A stretch of DNA of 22,321 bases. Source: an uncultured Granulicatella sp. (GTDB lineage: Bacteria; Bacillota; Bacilli; Lactobacillales; Aerococcaceae). This document shows, piece by piece, positions 7,116-14,188 of the stretch; positions within the stretch are counted from its first letter, which is position 1; each line of letters opens with the position of its first letter. The notes under the pieces are model-generated. The model was given only the letters and a program-made list of their open reading frames with translations, ran no database searches and was not told the DNA's origin. Location: assembly GCF_938030755.1 (NCBI RefSeq), contig NZ_CALHIF010000061.1:1-22321 (forward strand), in the 5' to 3' direction. A program made the translations under genes and the position numbers.

Positions 7116-8126
7116 ATGAAAGTTAGTATTATTATCACAGCAAAGAATGAAGAAAAATATTTACCGATGTTATTTGAAGATATTTTAAATCAAACCTATC
7201 CTCTCCAAAATATGGAAGTCGTATTAATGGACTCTAATTCAACAGATAATACGAGAAGATTGATGGAGGAGTTTAAAAAATCCAATAGTACATTGAGCGT
7301 TCAAATTGTTACAAATAGTCGTCAAATTCAAGCGGCTGGGTTTAATGAAGGTGTGAAACATGCTACAGGAGATGTTGTCTTAAAAATTGATGCCCACTCA
7401 AGAATTCCTGCAGATTTTGTCGAAAAGAATGTAGATGAAATTTTAGCAGGAGCATATGTTTGTGGTGGTAACAGACCAACTGTCGTAGACTCCGATGATA
7501 ACTTTGCTAAGACATTACATATTGTTGAAGAGTCAGCATTAGGAAGTAGCATTGCCAATTACAGAAAATCTAACGTGAAAAGAAAAGTGAATTCTATTTT
7601 TCACGGAATGTATCGCAGAGAAGTATTTGAAAAAGTTGGACTCGCGGATGAAAGATTATTACGTACAGAAGATAATGAATTCCATTATAGAGTACGTAAA
7701 GCGGGTTATGATATTATTTTTAATCCTGAAATTGAATCTTTCCAATATATTCGCCCCACTTTATTTAAGATGCTCCAACAAAAGTTTGCAAATGGCTATT
7801 GGATTGGATTAACTTCTCATGTCTGCCGTGATTGCTTGTCATTATTTCATTTCGGTCCCGGCGTATTCGTGGCTACTTTACTCGTATTAATGATGTTGAC
7901 GCCAATCAGCTTTGCGCCATTATTAACAGTGTTTGGACTCTATTTATTAGCAGTCCTAGGGTTATCCATCTTTGAAATTTCAAAGCAAAAATATAATCAT
8001 ACATTACTGTTGATTCCATTTATTATGATTGCGATTCATTTCGCATATGGTATTGGAACGATTAAAGGATGGATCTTTGGATTTGAATTTAAAAAAGAGT
8101 ATTTTAACTCAGAAGATAAATCTTAA
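7116..8126 (+). CDS. Family 2 glycosyltransferase with C-terminal membrane helices
   Basis: This 336-residue GT-A-fold transferase starts with MKVSIIITAKNEEKYLP. It has MDSNSTDNTR (38-47), the metal/nucleotide-binding Asp-Ala-His at 92-94 (KIDAHSR) and RTEDNEF (183-189), which likely carries the catalytic acidic residue. Two hydrophobic segments, at about 248-288 and 296-316, tether it to the membrane, as in ExoA-like enzymes of polysaccharide synthesis. It probably adds the second sugar to the lipid-linked amino sugar made by the upstream operon. The sugar transferred cannot be read from sequence. It has its own -10 box between the upstream terminator and its start, and no clear terminator after it, so read-through into the LCP operon is possible. 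Confidence 0.85.
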   Translation: MKVSIIITAKNEEKYLPMLFEDILNQTYPLQNMEVVLMDSNSTDNTRRLMEEFKKSNSTLSVQIVTNSRQIQAAGFNEGVKHATGDVVLKIDAHSRIPADFVEKNVDEILAGAYVCGGNRPTVVDSDDNFAKTLHIVEESALGSSIANYRKSNVKRKVNSIFHGMYRREVFEKVGLADERLLRTEDNEFHYRVRKAGYDIIFNPEIESFQYIRPTLFKMLQQKFANGYWIGLTSHVCRDCLSLFHFGPGVFVATLLVLMMLTPISFAPLLTVFGLYLLAVLGLSIFEISKQKYNHTLLLIPFIMIAIHFAYGIGTIKGWIFGFEFKKEYFNSEDKS

Positions 8127-8139
8127 AATTCCTATAAAT

Positions 8140-8172
8140 ACTCATGAGTTCAAGTTTAATCTGTGGTATAAT
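8140..8172 (+). promoter_or_regulatory. Promoter of the long LCP-tarIJ-licD operon
   Basis: An extended -10, TGGTATAAT (8164-8172), lies 32 bases before ATG 8205. The -35 region is poor and is overlapped by a perfect 10-bp palindrome, ACTCATGAGT (8140-8149). The palindrome may be a protein site or chance. The inverted repeat seen at the other two promoters of the locus is not present here. Confidence 0.7.
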
Positions 8173-8204
8173 AAACTGATTGTATAGTTATTGGAGTGGA
8201 ATGA

Positions 8205-9542
8205 ATGAAAGTAAATGAAGAAAAAATTTCAAATAGAAGAAAGCAAAGAAAAAATCAGAAAAGAAGAAAACTTATTTTTACAGTGTTGCTAGCAATTATT
8301 GCAGTAATTATAGCGGGAGCTGCTTATGCATGGAATCGAATTTCTCAAGCGGAAGATTCCATACATCAAAAAGTAGAGACCATGCAATTACGTGATAAAG
8401 AATTAACAGACGATAGTAGCTTTTCGGTTCTTCTTTTAGGAATTGATAATGGAGCATATGGTCGTGATACGGAAGTGGGCCGCTCAGATACGATGCTTCT
8501 TGTTACTGTCAATCCAAAACAGAAGAAAACCACGATGATTAGTATTCCTCGCGATTCTTATACGGAAATTATTGGATATGGCACATTTGACAAGATTAAC
8601 CATGCGTATGCATTCGGTAAAGAACAATTTTCAATTAATAGTGTACAAAATATGCTTAATGTTCCAATTGACTATTATGTGACAGTTGATATGCATGGAT
8701 TGATGAGCCTTGTTGATGCAGTGGGTGGATTAGAGATTACACCAGCATTAACATTTACGTATGAAGATGAGTCATTTACTGAAGGTGTCACACGTCATGT
8801 GGATGGGGAAGCAGCTCTTCGTTATGCACGTATGCGTTATGATGACCCAGAAGGAGATACAGGACGTCAAAAACGTCAACAATATGTCATTCAAAAACTT
8901 GTTGAAAAATTATTAACATTAGGCTCAGTGACGAAATACGAAGCAATTCTTAAAACATTAGAAAATTCAGTAAAAACAAACTTTACAGTAGAAAAATTAT
9001 TCCAAATCGCACAAACGCATAAAGAAGCGCTACAACATTTCGCATCGGATACGATTAATGGAGATGGAGCGATGATTAATGGAATTTATTACTTTGTCAT
9101 TCCTGAAGCTGAGAAGATTCGTGTTTCAAATGTTATTAGAAAATCACTTGATTTAGAAGAAATCACGGAATTAAAACATATTGAGACCAAAGAAACGCAG
9201 TCATCAGTGAATATTGAGCAAAATGTTCCTCAAAATAATTCAAATGTACAAGAACAAGGAGATACGTACGTTGAACCAAATGTAACTCCAAATTATAACA
9301 ATAATAACAATTACAATAATAATTACAATAACAGCAGTAATGATGACGACTATGTGGCACCAACTAATCCATCGAATAATGGTGGAGAGACAAGCACCGT
9401 TACACCAACAGCACCAGTAACACAGGCGCCTCAAGTAACGGCTGCTCCAGAGCAACCACAACCTGTACAACCAACGCAATCGGCTCCTGCAACGCAAGAG
9501 CCTGTTGCGCCAACTCAACCTACACAAAAACAAAACCCTTAA
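8205..9542 (+). CDS. LytR-CpsA-Psr (LCP) family wall-polymer ligase with long low-complexity tail
   Basis: LCP proteins move undecaprenyl-linked teichoic acid or capsule polymer onto peptidoglycan outside the membrane. This 445-residue protein has a very basic N-terminus, one membrane helix (about 24-42) and an LCP catalytic domain at about 72-260. Visible there are LLLGIDNGAYGR, GRSDTML with Asp95, SIPRDSYTEI with Arg116, and RYARMRYDDPEGDTG near 206-220, holding the conserved arginines that bind pyrophosphate. From about residue 330 the chain becomes a low-complexity Asn/Gln/Pro/Thr tail with an Asn-Tyr-rich patch (about 363-378), absent from the next gene's paralogue. It starts at ATG 8205 behind TTGGAGTGG. 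It heads the teichoic acid operon, and its paralogue follows after 18 bases. Confidence 0.93.
   Translation: MKVNEEKISNRRKQRKNQKRRKLIFTVLLAIIAVIIAGAAYAWNRISQAEDSIHQKVETMQLRDKELTDDSSFSVLLLGIDNGAYGRDTEVGRSDTMLLVTVNPKQKKTTMISIPRDSYTEIIGYGTFDKINHAYAFGKEQFSINSVQNMLNVPIDYYVTVDMHGLMSLVDAVGGLEITPALTFTYEDESFTEGVTRHVDGEAALRYARMRYDDPEGDTGRQKRQQYVIQKLVEKLLTLGSVTKYEAILKTLENSVKTNFTVEKLFQIAQTHKEALQHFASDTINGDGAMINGIYYFVIPEAEKIRVSNVIRKSLDLEEITELKHIETKETQSSVNIEQNVPQNNSNVQEQGDTYVEPNVTPNYNNNNNYNNNYNNSSNDDDYVAPTNPSNNGGETSTVTPTAPVTQAPQVTAAPEQPQPVQPTQSAPATQEPVAPTQPTQKQNP
8847..8880 (+). repeat. 34-bp exact repeat shared by the two LCP genes (copy 1)
   Basis: This stretch within the LCP catalytic domain is identical to 10206-10239 in the next gene, by eye. 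It encodes part of the conserved DPEGDTGRQKRQ block. Synonymous sites are unchanged across it while flanks differ, which fits a tandem duplication with possible gene conversion. Confidence 0.8.
9293..9336 (+). repeat. AAT/AAC/TAC-rich low-complexity tract in the first LCP gene
   Basis: Irregular AAT, AAC and TAC triplets encode an Asn/Tyr-rich patch in the C-terminal tail. The tract is not a perfect microsatellite, but trinucleotide slippage could change tail length without breaking the frame. Confidence 0.75.
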
Positions 9543-9560
9543 TAGTATTGGAGTGGAAAT

Positions 9561-10601
9561 ATGAACGAATCAAATGAATGGACCCGACAAAGGAGACGTC
9601 AAGAAAAGAAAAAGAAACGTGGACGTATTGGTTTTATTTTAATCCTTTTACTCGCCATTATTGCAGTAGCGGGAACTTATTATGCAAGTCGAATTAACCA
9701 TACGATTAATACAATTACTCAAGATGTTGGGAACCGTACAGAGCAAGAAGCAAACGATATTATTAAAAATGCAAAACCAATTAATATTTTGCTACTAGGG
9801 ATCGATAATGGTGCGTATGGACGTACAGATGAAGATGGACGTTCAGATACAATGCTATTATTGACCATTAATCCAGGAACGAAGAAATCTCAACTACTCA
9901 GTTTACCGCGTGATACGTATACAGAAATTGTGGGTACTGGTGGATATGATAAATTGAACCATGCCTTTGCTTATGGGAAGGCCCCAATGGTTATTAATTC
10001 AGTTGAGAAGATGCTGGATACGACGATAGACTTCTATGTGCAAATTAACATGGGAGGATTAATGGAATTCGTGGATGCTGTGGGTGGCATCGAAGTAACA
10101 AGTCCATTAACATTCACATATGAAGGGCGTTCTTTTGTGGAAGGAAAAACAGAACTACTAGATGGTGAAAGTGCCTTGCGTTTTGCACGTATGCGTTACG
10201 ATGATCCAGAAGGAGATACAGGACGTCAAAAACGTCAACGTATTGTTATCGAAGAACTTGTTAAGAAATTGATGACATTTAATTCTGTTGCAAACTTCGA
10301 GCAATTAATGAATGCGGTAAGTAAGAACGTAAAAACAGACTTGCCAATTGGACAAGTGATGGCTCTTAAAAATACTTATGGTCCTGCCATTACAGGAAAC
10401 AATTTAACACAAACATTTATCGAAGAGAGACAGTTATTATTAACAAACAATGCAGGAGAGCAAATCTATTACTCATATGCAACGGATGAGGTGTTATTAG
10501 GAGTAAGTAATTCTATCCGTAAGTTAATGGGACAACCAACTGTTCAAACGTACCCATTACTACAACAAAGAGAAGATTTATATTATTTAACAACTCCTTA
10601 A
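9561..10601 (+). CDS. Second LytR-CpsA-Psr (LCP) family wall-polymer ligase
   Basis: This 346-residue tandem paralogue of the preceding gene has the same plan: basic N-terminus, one membrane helix (about 23-42) and an LCP domain (about 74-250). It shares LLLGIDNGAYGR, GRSDTML, SLPRDTYTEI and ARMRYDDPEGDTGRQKRQ. It lacks the low-complexity tail and has the usual length for the family. The ribosome site, TTGGAGTGG, is the same as in front of the first copy, again pointing to tandem duplication. It probably shares the job of attaching teichoic acid to peptidoglycan. Many Firmicutes carry several LCP enzymes with overlapping roles. It is followed after 24 bases by tarI. Confidence 0.93.
   Translation: MNESNEWTRQRRRQEKKKKRGRIGFILILLLAIIAVAGTYYASRINHTINTITQDVGNRTEQEANDIIKNAKPINILLLGIDNGAYGRTDEDGRSDTMLLLTINPGTKKSQLLSLPRDTYTEIVGTGGYDKLNHAFAYGKAPMVINSVEKMLDTTIDFYVQINMGGLMEFVDAVGGIEVTSPLTFTYEGRSFVEGKTELLDGESALRFARMRYDDPEGDTGRQKRQRIVIEELVKKLMTFNSVANFEQLMNAVSKNVKTDLPIGQVMALKNTYGPAITGNNLTQTFIEERQLLLTNNAGEQIYYSYATDEVLLGVSNSIRKLMGQPTVQTYPLLQQREDLYYLTTP
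10206..10239 (+). repeat. 34-bp exact repeat shared by the two LCP genes (copy 2)
   Basis: Identical by eye to 8847-8880 in the upstream LCP gene, in the same reading phase and at the same point in the catalytic domain. Confidence 0.8.
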
Positions 10602-10625
10602 TAGGGAAATAAGAGGTGTATAAAA

Positions 10626-11333
10626 ATGATTTATGCTGGGGTTTTAGCCGGTGGAACTGGAACTCGTATGGGAATCCAAGAAATGCCAAAACAATTTCTA
10701 CCACTTGGAAACAAACCAATTATTATTCACACAGTTGAAAAATTCTTGTTTGTTCCAGATGTGGATGTTGTGTATGTAGCAGTCCATCCAAACTGGGTAA
10801 GCTACTTCAACGATTTATTAGATAAACACATTTTGACGAATAAAGAGAAAATCCGTGTTGTGAGCGGTGGTGGAAATCGTAACGATAGTATCTTAAGTAT
10901 TATTGCGGACATCAAAAATAGCGAATCATTTTCTCCTAAAGATGTATTAATTACACATGATGCGGTTCGTCCGTTTGTTTCATACCGCATGATTGTGGAC
11001 AATATCGAGGCGATGAAAAACTACGATGTTGCGGATACGGTCGTAATGGCAAACGATACAATTGTGGAATCCGTTGATGGTAAAGTGATTTCTTCCATTC
11101 CAAACAGAACACATATGTATCAAGGTCAAACTCCTCAAACATTTAAAATCCAAGCCTTCACTGATTTGTATGATAGTTTGACAGATGATGTGAAAGAAAT
11201 ATTGACGGATGCTTGTAAAGTATTCGTGGTTAATGATGTAAAAGTAGCTCTTGTCGAAGGCGAATACTCAAATATCAAAATTACGACCGTTACGGATTTA
11301 AAAATTGCGCAAGCGATGTTAGGAGAGATTTAA
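10626..11333 (+). CDS. tarI: Ribitol-5-phosphate cytidylyltransferase (CDP-ribitol synthesis)
   Basis: This 235-residue IspD/TarI-family enzyme makes CDP-ribitol from CTP and D-ribitol 5-phosphate in the cytosol. It has the nucleotide-binding loop AGGTGTRMG (8-16), PKQFLPLG (21-28), a THDAVRPFV block near 107-115 and the C-terminal NIKITTVTDLKIA motif. By sequence alone the family also includes the isoprenoid enzyme IspD. The immediate neighbour is a TarJ-type reductase, one base downstream, and the surroundings are teichoic acid genes, so TarI is clearly favoured. The start at 10626 lies behind AAGAGGTG. CDP-ribitol would be the donor for a LicD-type ribitol-phosphate transferase two genes downstream. 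Confidence 0.93.
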   Translation: MIYAGVLAGGTGTRMGIQEMPKQFLPLGNKPIIIHTVEKFLFVPDVDVVYVAVHPNWVSYFNDLLDKHILTNKEKIRVVSGGGNRNDSILSIIADIKNSESFSPKDVLITHDAVRPFVSYRMIVDNIEAMKNYDVADTVVMANDTIVESVDGKVISSIPNRTHMYQGQTPQTFKIQAFTDLYDSLTDDVKEILTDACKVFVVNDVKVALVEGEYSNIKITTVTDLKIAQAMLGEI

Positions 11334-11334
11334 A

Positions 11335-12363
11335 ATGATTAATCGAGTGTATCAACTCATTCGTCCATCTTTTTTCTCAATTAAATATGAAGATGTATCT
11401 TTTTATGAAAAAGATACTGTAGTCGTAAGACCGAATTACTTAGCCTTATGTCATGCAGATCAACGGTATTTTCAAGGAACAAGACCTGCTAAAATTCTTC
11501 AAAAAAAATTACCGATGGCGTTGATTCATGAATGTTGTGGTATTGTCGTTGCGGACCCAACTGGAACTTATAATCCAGGGGATCATGTGGTGATGATTCC
11601 AAATCAACCCCCACGTGATTTTGACCATCATACTGAGTTCTATGAAAACTATGTAAATGGAACATACTTCCGTTCAAGTGGTCACGATGGATTCATGCGA
11701 GAATTTGTAACAATTCCTATCGACCGCGTTGTGAAATATGAAGAGGTTCCAGATAAAGTCGCTGCCATTTCAGAATTCGTATCAGTGGGAGTTCATGGAC
11801 TTCGTCGTTTTGATAAAGTAGCCCATAGCCGTCGTAATCGTATTGTGGTCTGGGGTTCTGGAAGTTTGGCGTATGTTGTAGCAACGATTGCAAAAGCAAA
11901 ATTCCCTGAATCAACGATTATTGTAGTAGGGAAAGATCCAGAAAAATTACGTTTATTCTCATTTGTTGATGAAGTATATGATGTGAGCAATCTTCCGGAA
12001 GATTTTACTTTTGACCATGCAATTGAATGTGTTGGTGGAAGTGGAACACAAGATGCTTATCGCGAAATTATCAGACATATTCAACCTCAAGGAGCAGTTG
12101 TAATGATGGGGGTTAGTGAGTTTGAAGTTCCTTTGAATACAAGGGATATTCTTGAAAAAGGATTGACATGGGTCGGAAGCTCTCGTTCTGGTCGAAAAGA
12201 TTTTGAAGAAGCTGTTCAATTCATGTCTGATCCAAAAGTACATGCACGTTTAAATCTAATTATTTTTGAATCCAATCCGATTCAAGAAATGAAAGATATT
12301 TATCATTTCTTCGAGGAAGATAAATTAACGCCATTTAAGACAGTGGCAAAATGGGATATATAA
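11335..12363 (+). CDS. tarJ: Ribulose-5-phosphate reductase (TarJ, alcohol-dehydrogenase fold)
   Basis: This 342-residue member of the zinc alcohol dehydrogenase superfamily fits TarJ, which reduces D-ribulose 5-phosphate to D-ribitol 5-phosphate with NADPH. Candidate catalytic-zinc ligands are Cys39 (ALCHADQRYF) and His65-Glu66 (ALIHECCGIV). The coenzyme-binding Rossmann segment is VVWGSGSLAYVVATIAKAK (about 169-187). It starts one base after the tarI stop, so translation is coupled. Its ribosome site (GGAGAG) lies inside the end of tarI. The TarI-TarJ pair supplies CDP-ribitol, as in the pneumococcus and Staphylococcus. The length is right and there are no breaks. Confidence 0.93.
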   Translation: MINRVYQLIRPSFFSIKYEDVSFYEKDTVVVRPNYLALCHADQRYFQGTRPAKILQKKLPMALIHECCGIVVADPTGTYNPGDHVVMIPNQPPRDFDHHTEFYENYVNGTYFRSSGHDGFMREFVTIPIDRVVKYEEVPDKVAAISEFVSVGVHGLRRFDKVAHSRRNRIVVWGSGSLAYVVATIAKAKFPESTIIVVGKDPEKLRLFSFVDEVYDVSNLPEDFTFDHAIECVGGSGTQDAYREIIRHIQPQGAVVMMGVSEFEVPLNTRDILEKGLTWVGSSRSGRKDFEEAVQFMSDPKVHARLNLIIFESNPIQEMKDIYHFFEEDKLTPFKTVAKWDI

Positions 12364-12378
12364 GAAAGTGAGGAAACA

Positions 12379-13218
12379 ATGGAACCATTACAAGAAAAAT
12401 GTTTAGAAATGGCAGAATACTTTGTGTCATTTTGTAAACAACATGAATTATTATGTTATTTATGCGGTGGTGGGGCCATTGGAGCACTTCGCCATAAAGG
12501 ATTTATCCCTTGGGATGATGATTTAGATTTCTTTATGCCTCGTAAAGACTATGAAAAACTCATCGAATTGTGGCCAAAAGAAGCAGATGCCCGTTATGTC
12601 ATGTCTAATAGTGATGAGCATTACTTAGACCGCAATTTATTCGTGACGATTCGAGATAAAGAAACGACTTGTGTCAAACCTTATCAACAAGATTTAGAGA
12701 TTCCGCATGGTTTAGCGATTGATATCCTACCGCTAGATTATTATCCAAAATCAGAATCCGAACGTAAGAAACAAGTTCGATGGGCATTGATTTATTCATT
12801 ATTCCGTGCACAAACAATTCCCGAAAAACATGGTGGTTTGATGAAATGGGGAAGTTTATTCCTATTAGGATTATTCCCAACACGTTCATTACGCTATAAG
12901 ATTTGGAGCAAGGCTGAGCGCGAGATGACAAAGTATACTCGTGAAGAAAGCGATGGGATTACGGAGTTGTGTGCAGGCCCTGGTTATATGAAAAATAAGT
13001 ACCCAATCGAAAGTTTTGAATCAGCATTATTTCTACCATTTGAACAAACGGAGATGCCAATTCCTGTTGGATATGATGCTTATCTAAAAGCAGCATTTGG
13101 AGATTATATGACACCTCCTCCTGTTGAAAAACAAGTCGCACATCATGATGCTGTCTTTGTTGATTTAGAGAATGGATATGAACAATATAAAGGGGAGTAT
13201 TATGGAACCCAAAATTAG
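12379..13218 (+). CDS. LicD-family nucleotidyl/phospho-sugar transferase, candidate ribitol-phosphate transferase
   Basis: LicD proteins move a phospho-group (phosphocholine from CDP-choline, or ribitol phosphate from CDP-ribitol) onto a sugar. This 279-residue protein has the family core CGGGAIGALRHKGFIPWDDD (residues 29-48), with metal-binding acidic residues Asp46-48 and Asp50, and IDILPLDYYP further on. Its C-terminal motif is FGDYMTPPPVEKQVAHHD. The gene follows tarJ by 15 bases and is one of three LicD domains in the window. Because it sits directly after the CDP-ribitol genes, I infer that it is the ribitol-phosphate transferase, while the other two add phosphocholine. Phosphocholine transfer is equally allowed by sequence. 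The next gene starts within its last 17 bases. Confidence 0.88.
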   Translation: MEPLQEKCLEMAEYFVSFCKQHELLCYLCGGGAIGALRHKGFIPWDDDLDFFMPRKDYEKLIELWPKEADARYVMSNSDEHYLDRNLFVTIRDKETTCVKPYQQDLEIPHGLAIDILPLDYYPKSESERKKQVRWALIYSLFRAQTIPEKHGGLMKWGSLFLLGLFPTRSLRYKIWSKAEREMTKYTREESDGITELCAGPGYMKNKYPIESFESALFLPFEQTEMPIPVGYDAYLKAAFGDYMTPPPVEKQVAHHDAVFVDLENGYEQYKGEYYGTQN

Positions 13219-14170
13219 TATCATTGTTCCAGTTTATAACGTTGAACAATATATAAAGCGCTGTGTAGAATCAATTTTGAAACAGACAATCACTAATTTT
13301 GAATTGATTCTTATTAATGATGGTTCTAGCGATAACAGTGGACAATTATGTGATGAGTTGTCGTGTAAAGATACTCGTATTCGAGTGCTTCATATTTCAA
13401 ATGGAGGAGTCTCTAATGCAAGAAATTTAGGAATCCAGTCATCGAGAGGTGAGTGGATTTCGTTTATCGATAGTGATGATTTTGTTACAGAGGATTATTT
13501 AGAAACCCTACTACAACCTGTTGAAACAGATGAAGCAATTGGTTTTTCAATTGGGAAATTACATCATATCCAAAATGGAGTTGTGACCCCCTTCCAAAAA
13601 ACAACTTGTGAAGTAAATGTGTGGGATACAGAACAGACACTTAAAGAACTATTAACGACAGAAAAAACATCATTTTTTCCTGTCGCAAAACTATTTCGTA
13701 AGAGCCTAATTCAAGGTCATAAATTTAATTCTCAATATCACCTTGCAGAAGATGCGTTATTCTTAACAGAATTATTATTGCAAACAAATTGTAAAACCGT
13801 TTTTATTGATAAATCAATTTACTTTTACGATCATCGAGAGGGAAGTGCAACGACATCGGTGAATCAGTATGTTTTTGATACAGTTACTGTGTATCAAAAA
13901 ATTATTCATATGGTTAAGAACGAGTTCCCAAGGTTGCAACCAGAATTGAATAATCGTCAATATTGGTCTTATATTACTGTGTATGATAAGTTGATTTTTG
14001 CGGATAATAAGCGGTTTGCTGTGAAAGAAAAAGAATATAGAAGATGGATTCTAAAGCATAAAAAAGAAATAATGAAAGATCAGTATTTTACTAATTTTAG
14101 AAAAATTGCTATTGCATTCTTAAGTGTTTCACCATTTCTCTATAAGAAAATTGTTGAGTTGAAAAAGTAG
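13202..14170 (+). CDS. Family 2 glycosyltransferase of the teichoic acid repeat unit
   Basis: This 322-residue cytosolic GT-A transferase has a very typical N-terminus: KISIIVPVYNVEQYIKRCVE, LINDGSSDNSG, SNARNLGI, then the Asp-x-Asp metal site in FIDSDDF. The second half (about 190-322) is less conserved, with LAEDALFL probably holding the catalytic base. I place the start at ATG 13202, which has AAGGGGAG 4-11 bases upstream. The frame is open back to 13172, but that start has no better ribosome site and would lengthen the overlap with the LicD gene. It likely adds a hexosamine or hexose to the lipid-linked unit. Specificity is not readable from sequence. It is followed after 18 bases by the Wzy-LicD fusion. 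Confidence 0.87.
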   Translation: MEPKISIIVPVYNVEQYIKRCVESILKQTITNFELILINDGSSDNSGQLCDELSCKDTRIRVLHISNGGVSNARNLGIQSSRGEWISFIDSDDFVTEDYLETLLQPVETDEAIGFSIGKLHHIQNGVVTPFQKTTCEVNVWDTEQTLKELLTTEKTSFFPVAKLFRKSLIQGHKFNSQYHLAEDALFLTELLLQTNCKTVFIDKSIYFYDHREGSATTSVNQYVFDTVTVYQKIIHMVKNEFPRLQPELNNRQYWSYITVYDKLIFADNKRFAVKEKEYRRWILKHKKEIMKDQYFTNFRKIAIAFLSVSPFLYKKIVELKK

Positions 14171-14188
14171 TAAATAAAGGAGTTAAAA

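Noticed and set aside
7627..7812. 61-codon + strand ORF inside the family 2 glycosyltransferase
   Set aside because: It is an out-of-phase frame inside a conserved gene without a ribosome site. Its translation has no recognisable features.
9293..9336. Triplet tract as a CRISPR-like or regulatory repeat array
   Set aside because: It is irregular coding low complexity without spacers and is explained by the Asn-rich tail.
9240..9533. Cys/Trp-rich minus-strand ORF opposite the LCP tail
   Set aside because: It is the antisense shadow of a low-complexity Asn/Pro/Gln region, with no ribosome site and no recognisable family.
10626..11333. IspD (isoprenoid MEP pathway) instead of TarI
   Set aside because: The families are related, but the gene is one base from a TarJ-type reductase and embedded in teichoic acid genes. 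No other MEP gene is present.
11959..12243. Minus-strand ORF opposite tarJ
   Set aside because: It lies fully opposite a well-supported gene, has no ribosome site or recognisable domain, and is a shadow frame.
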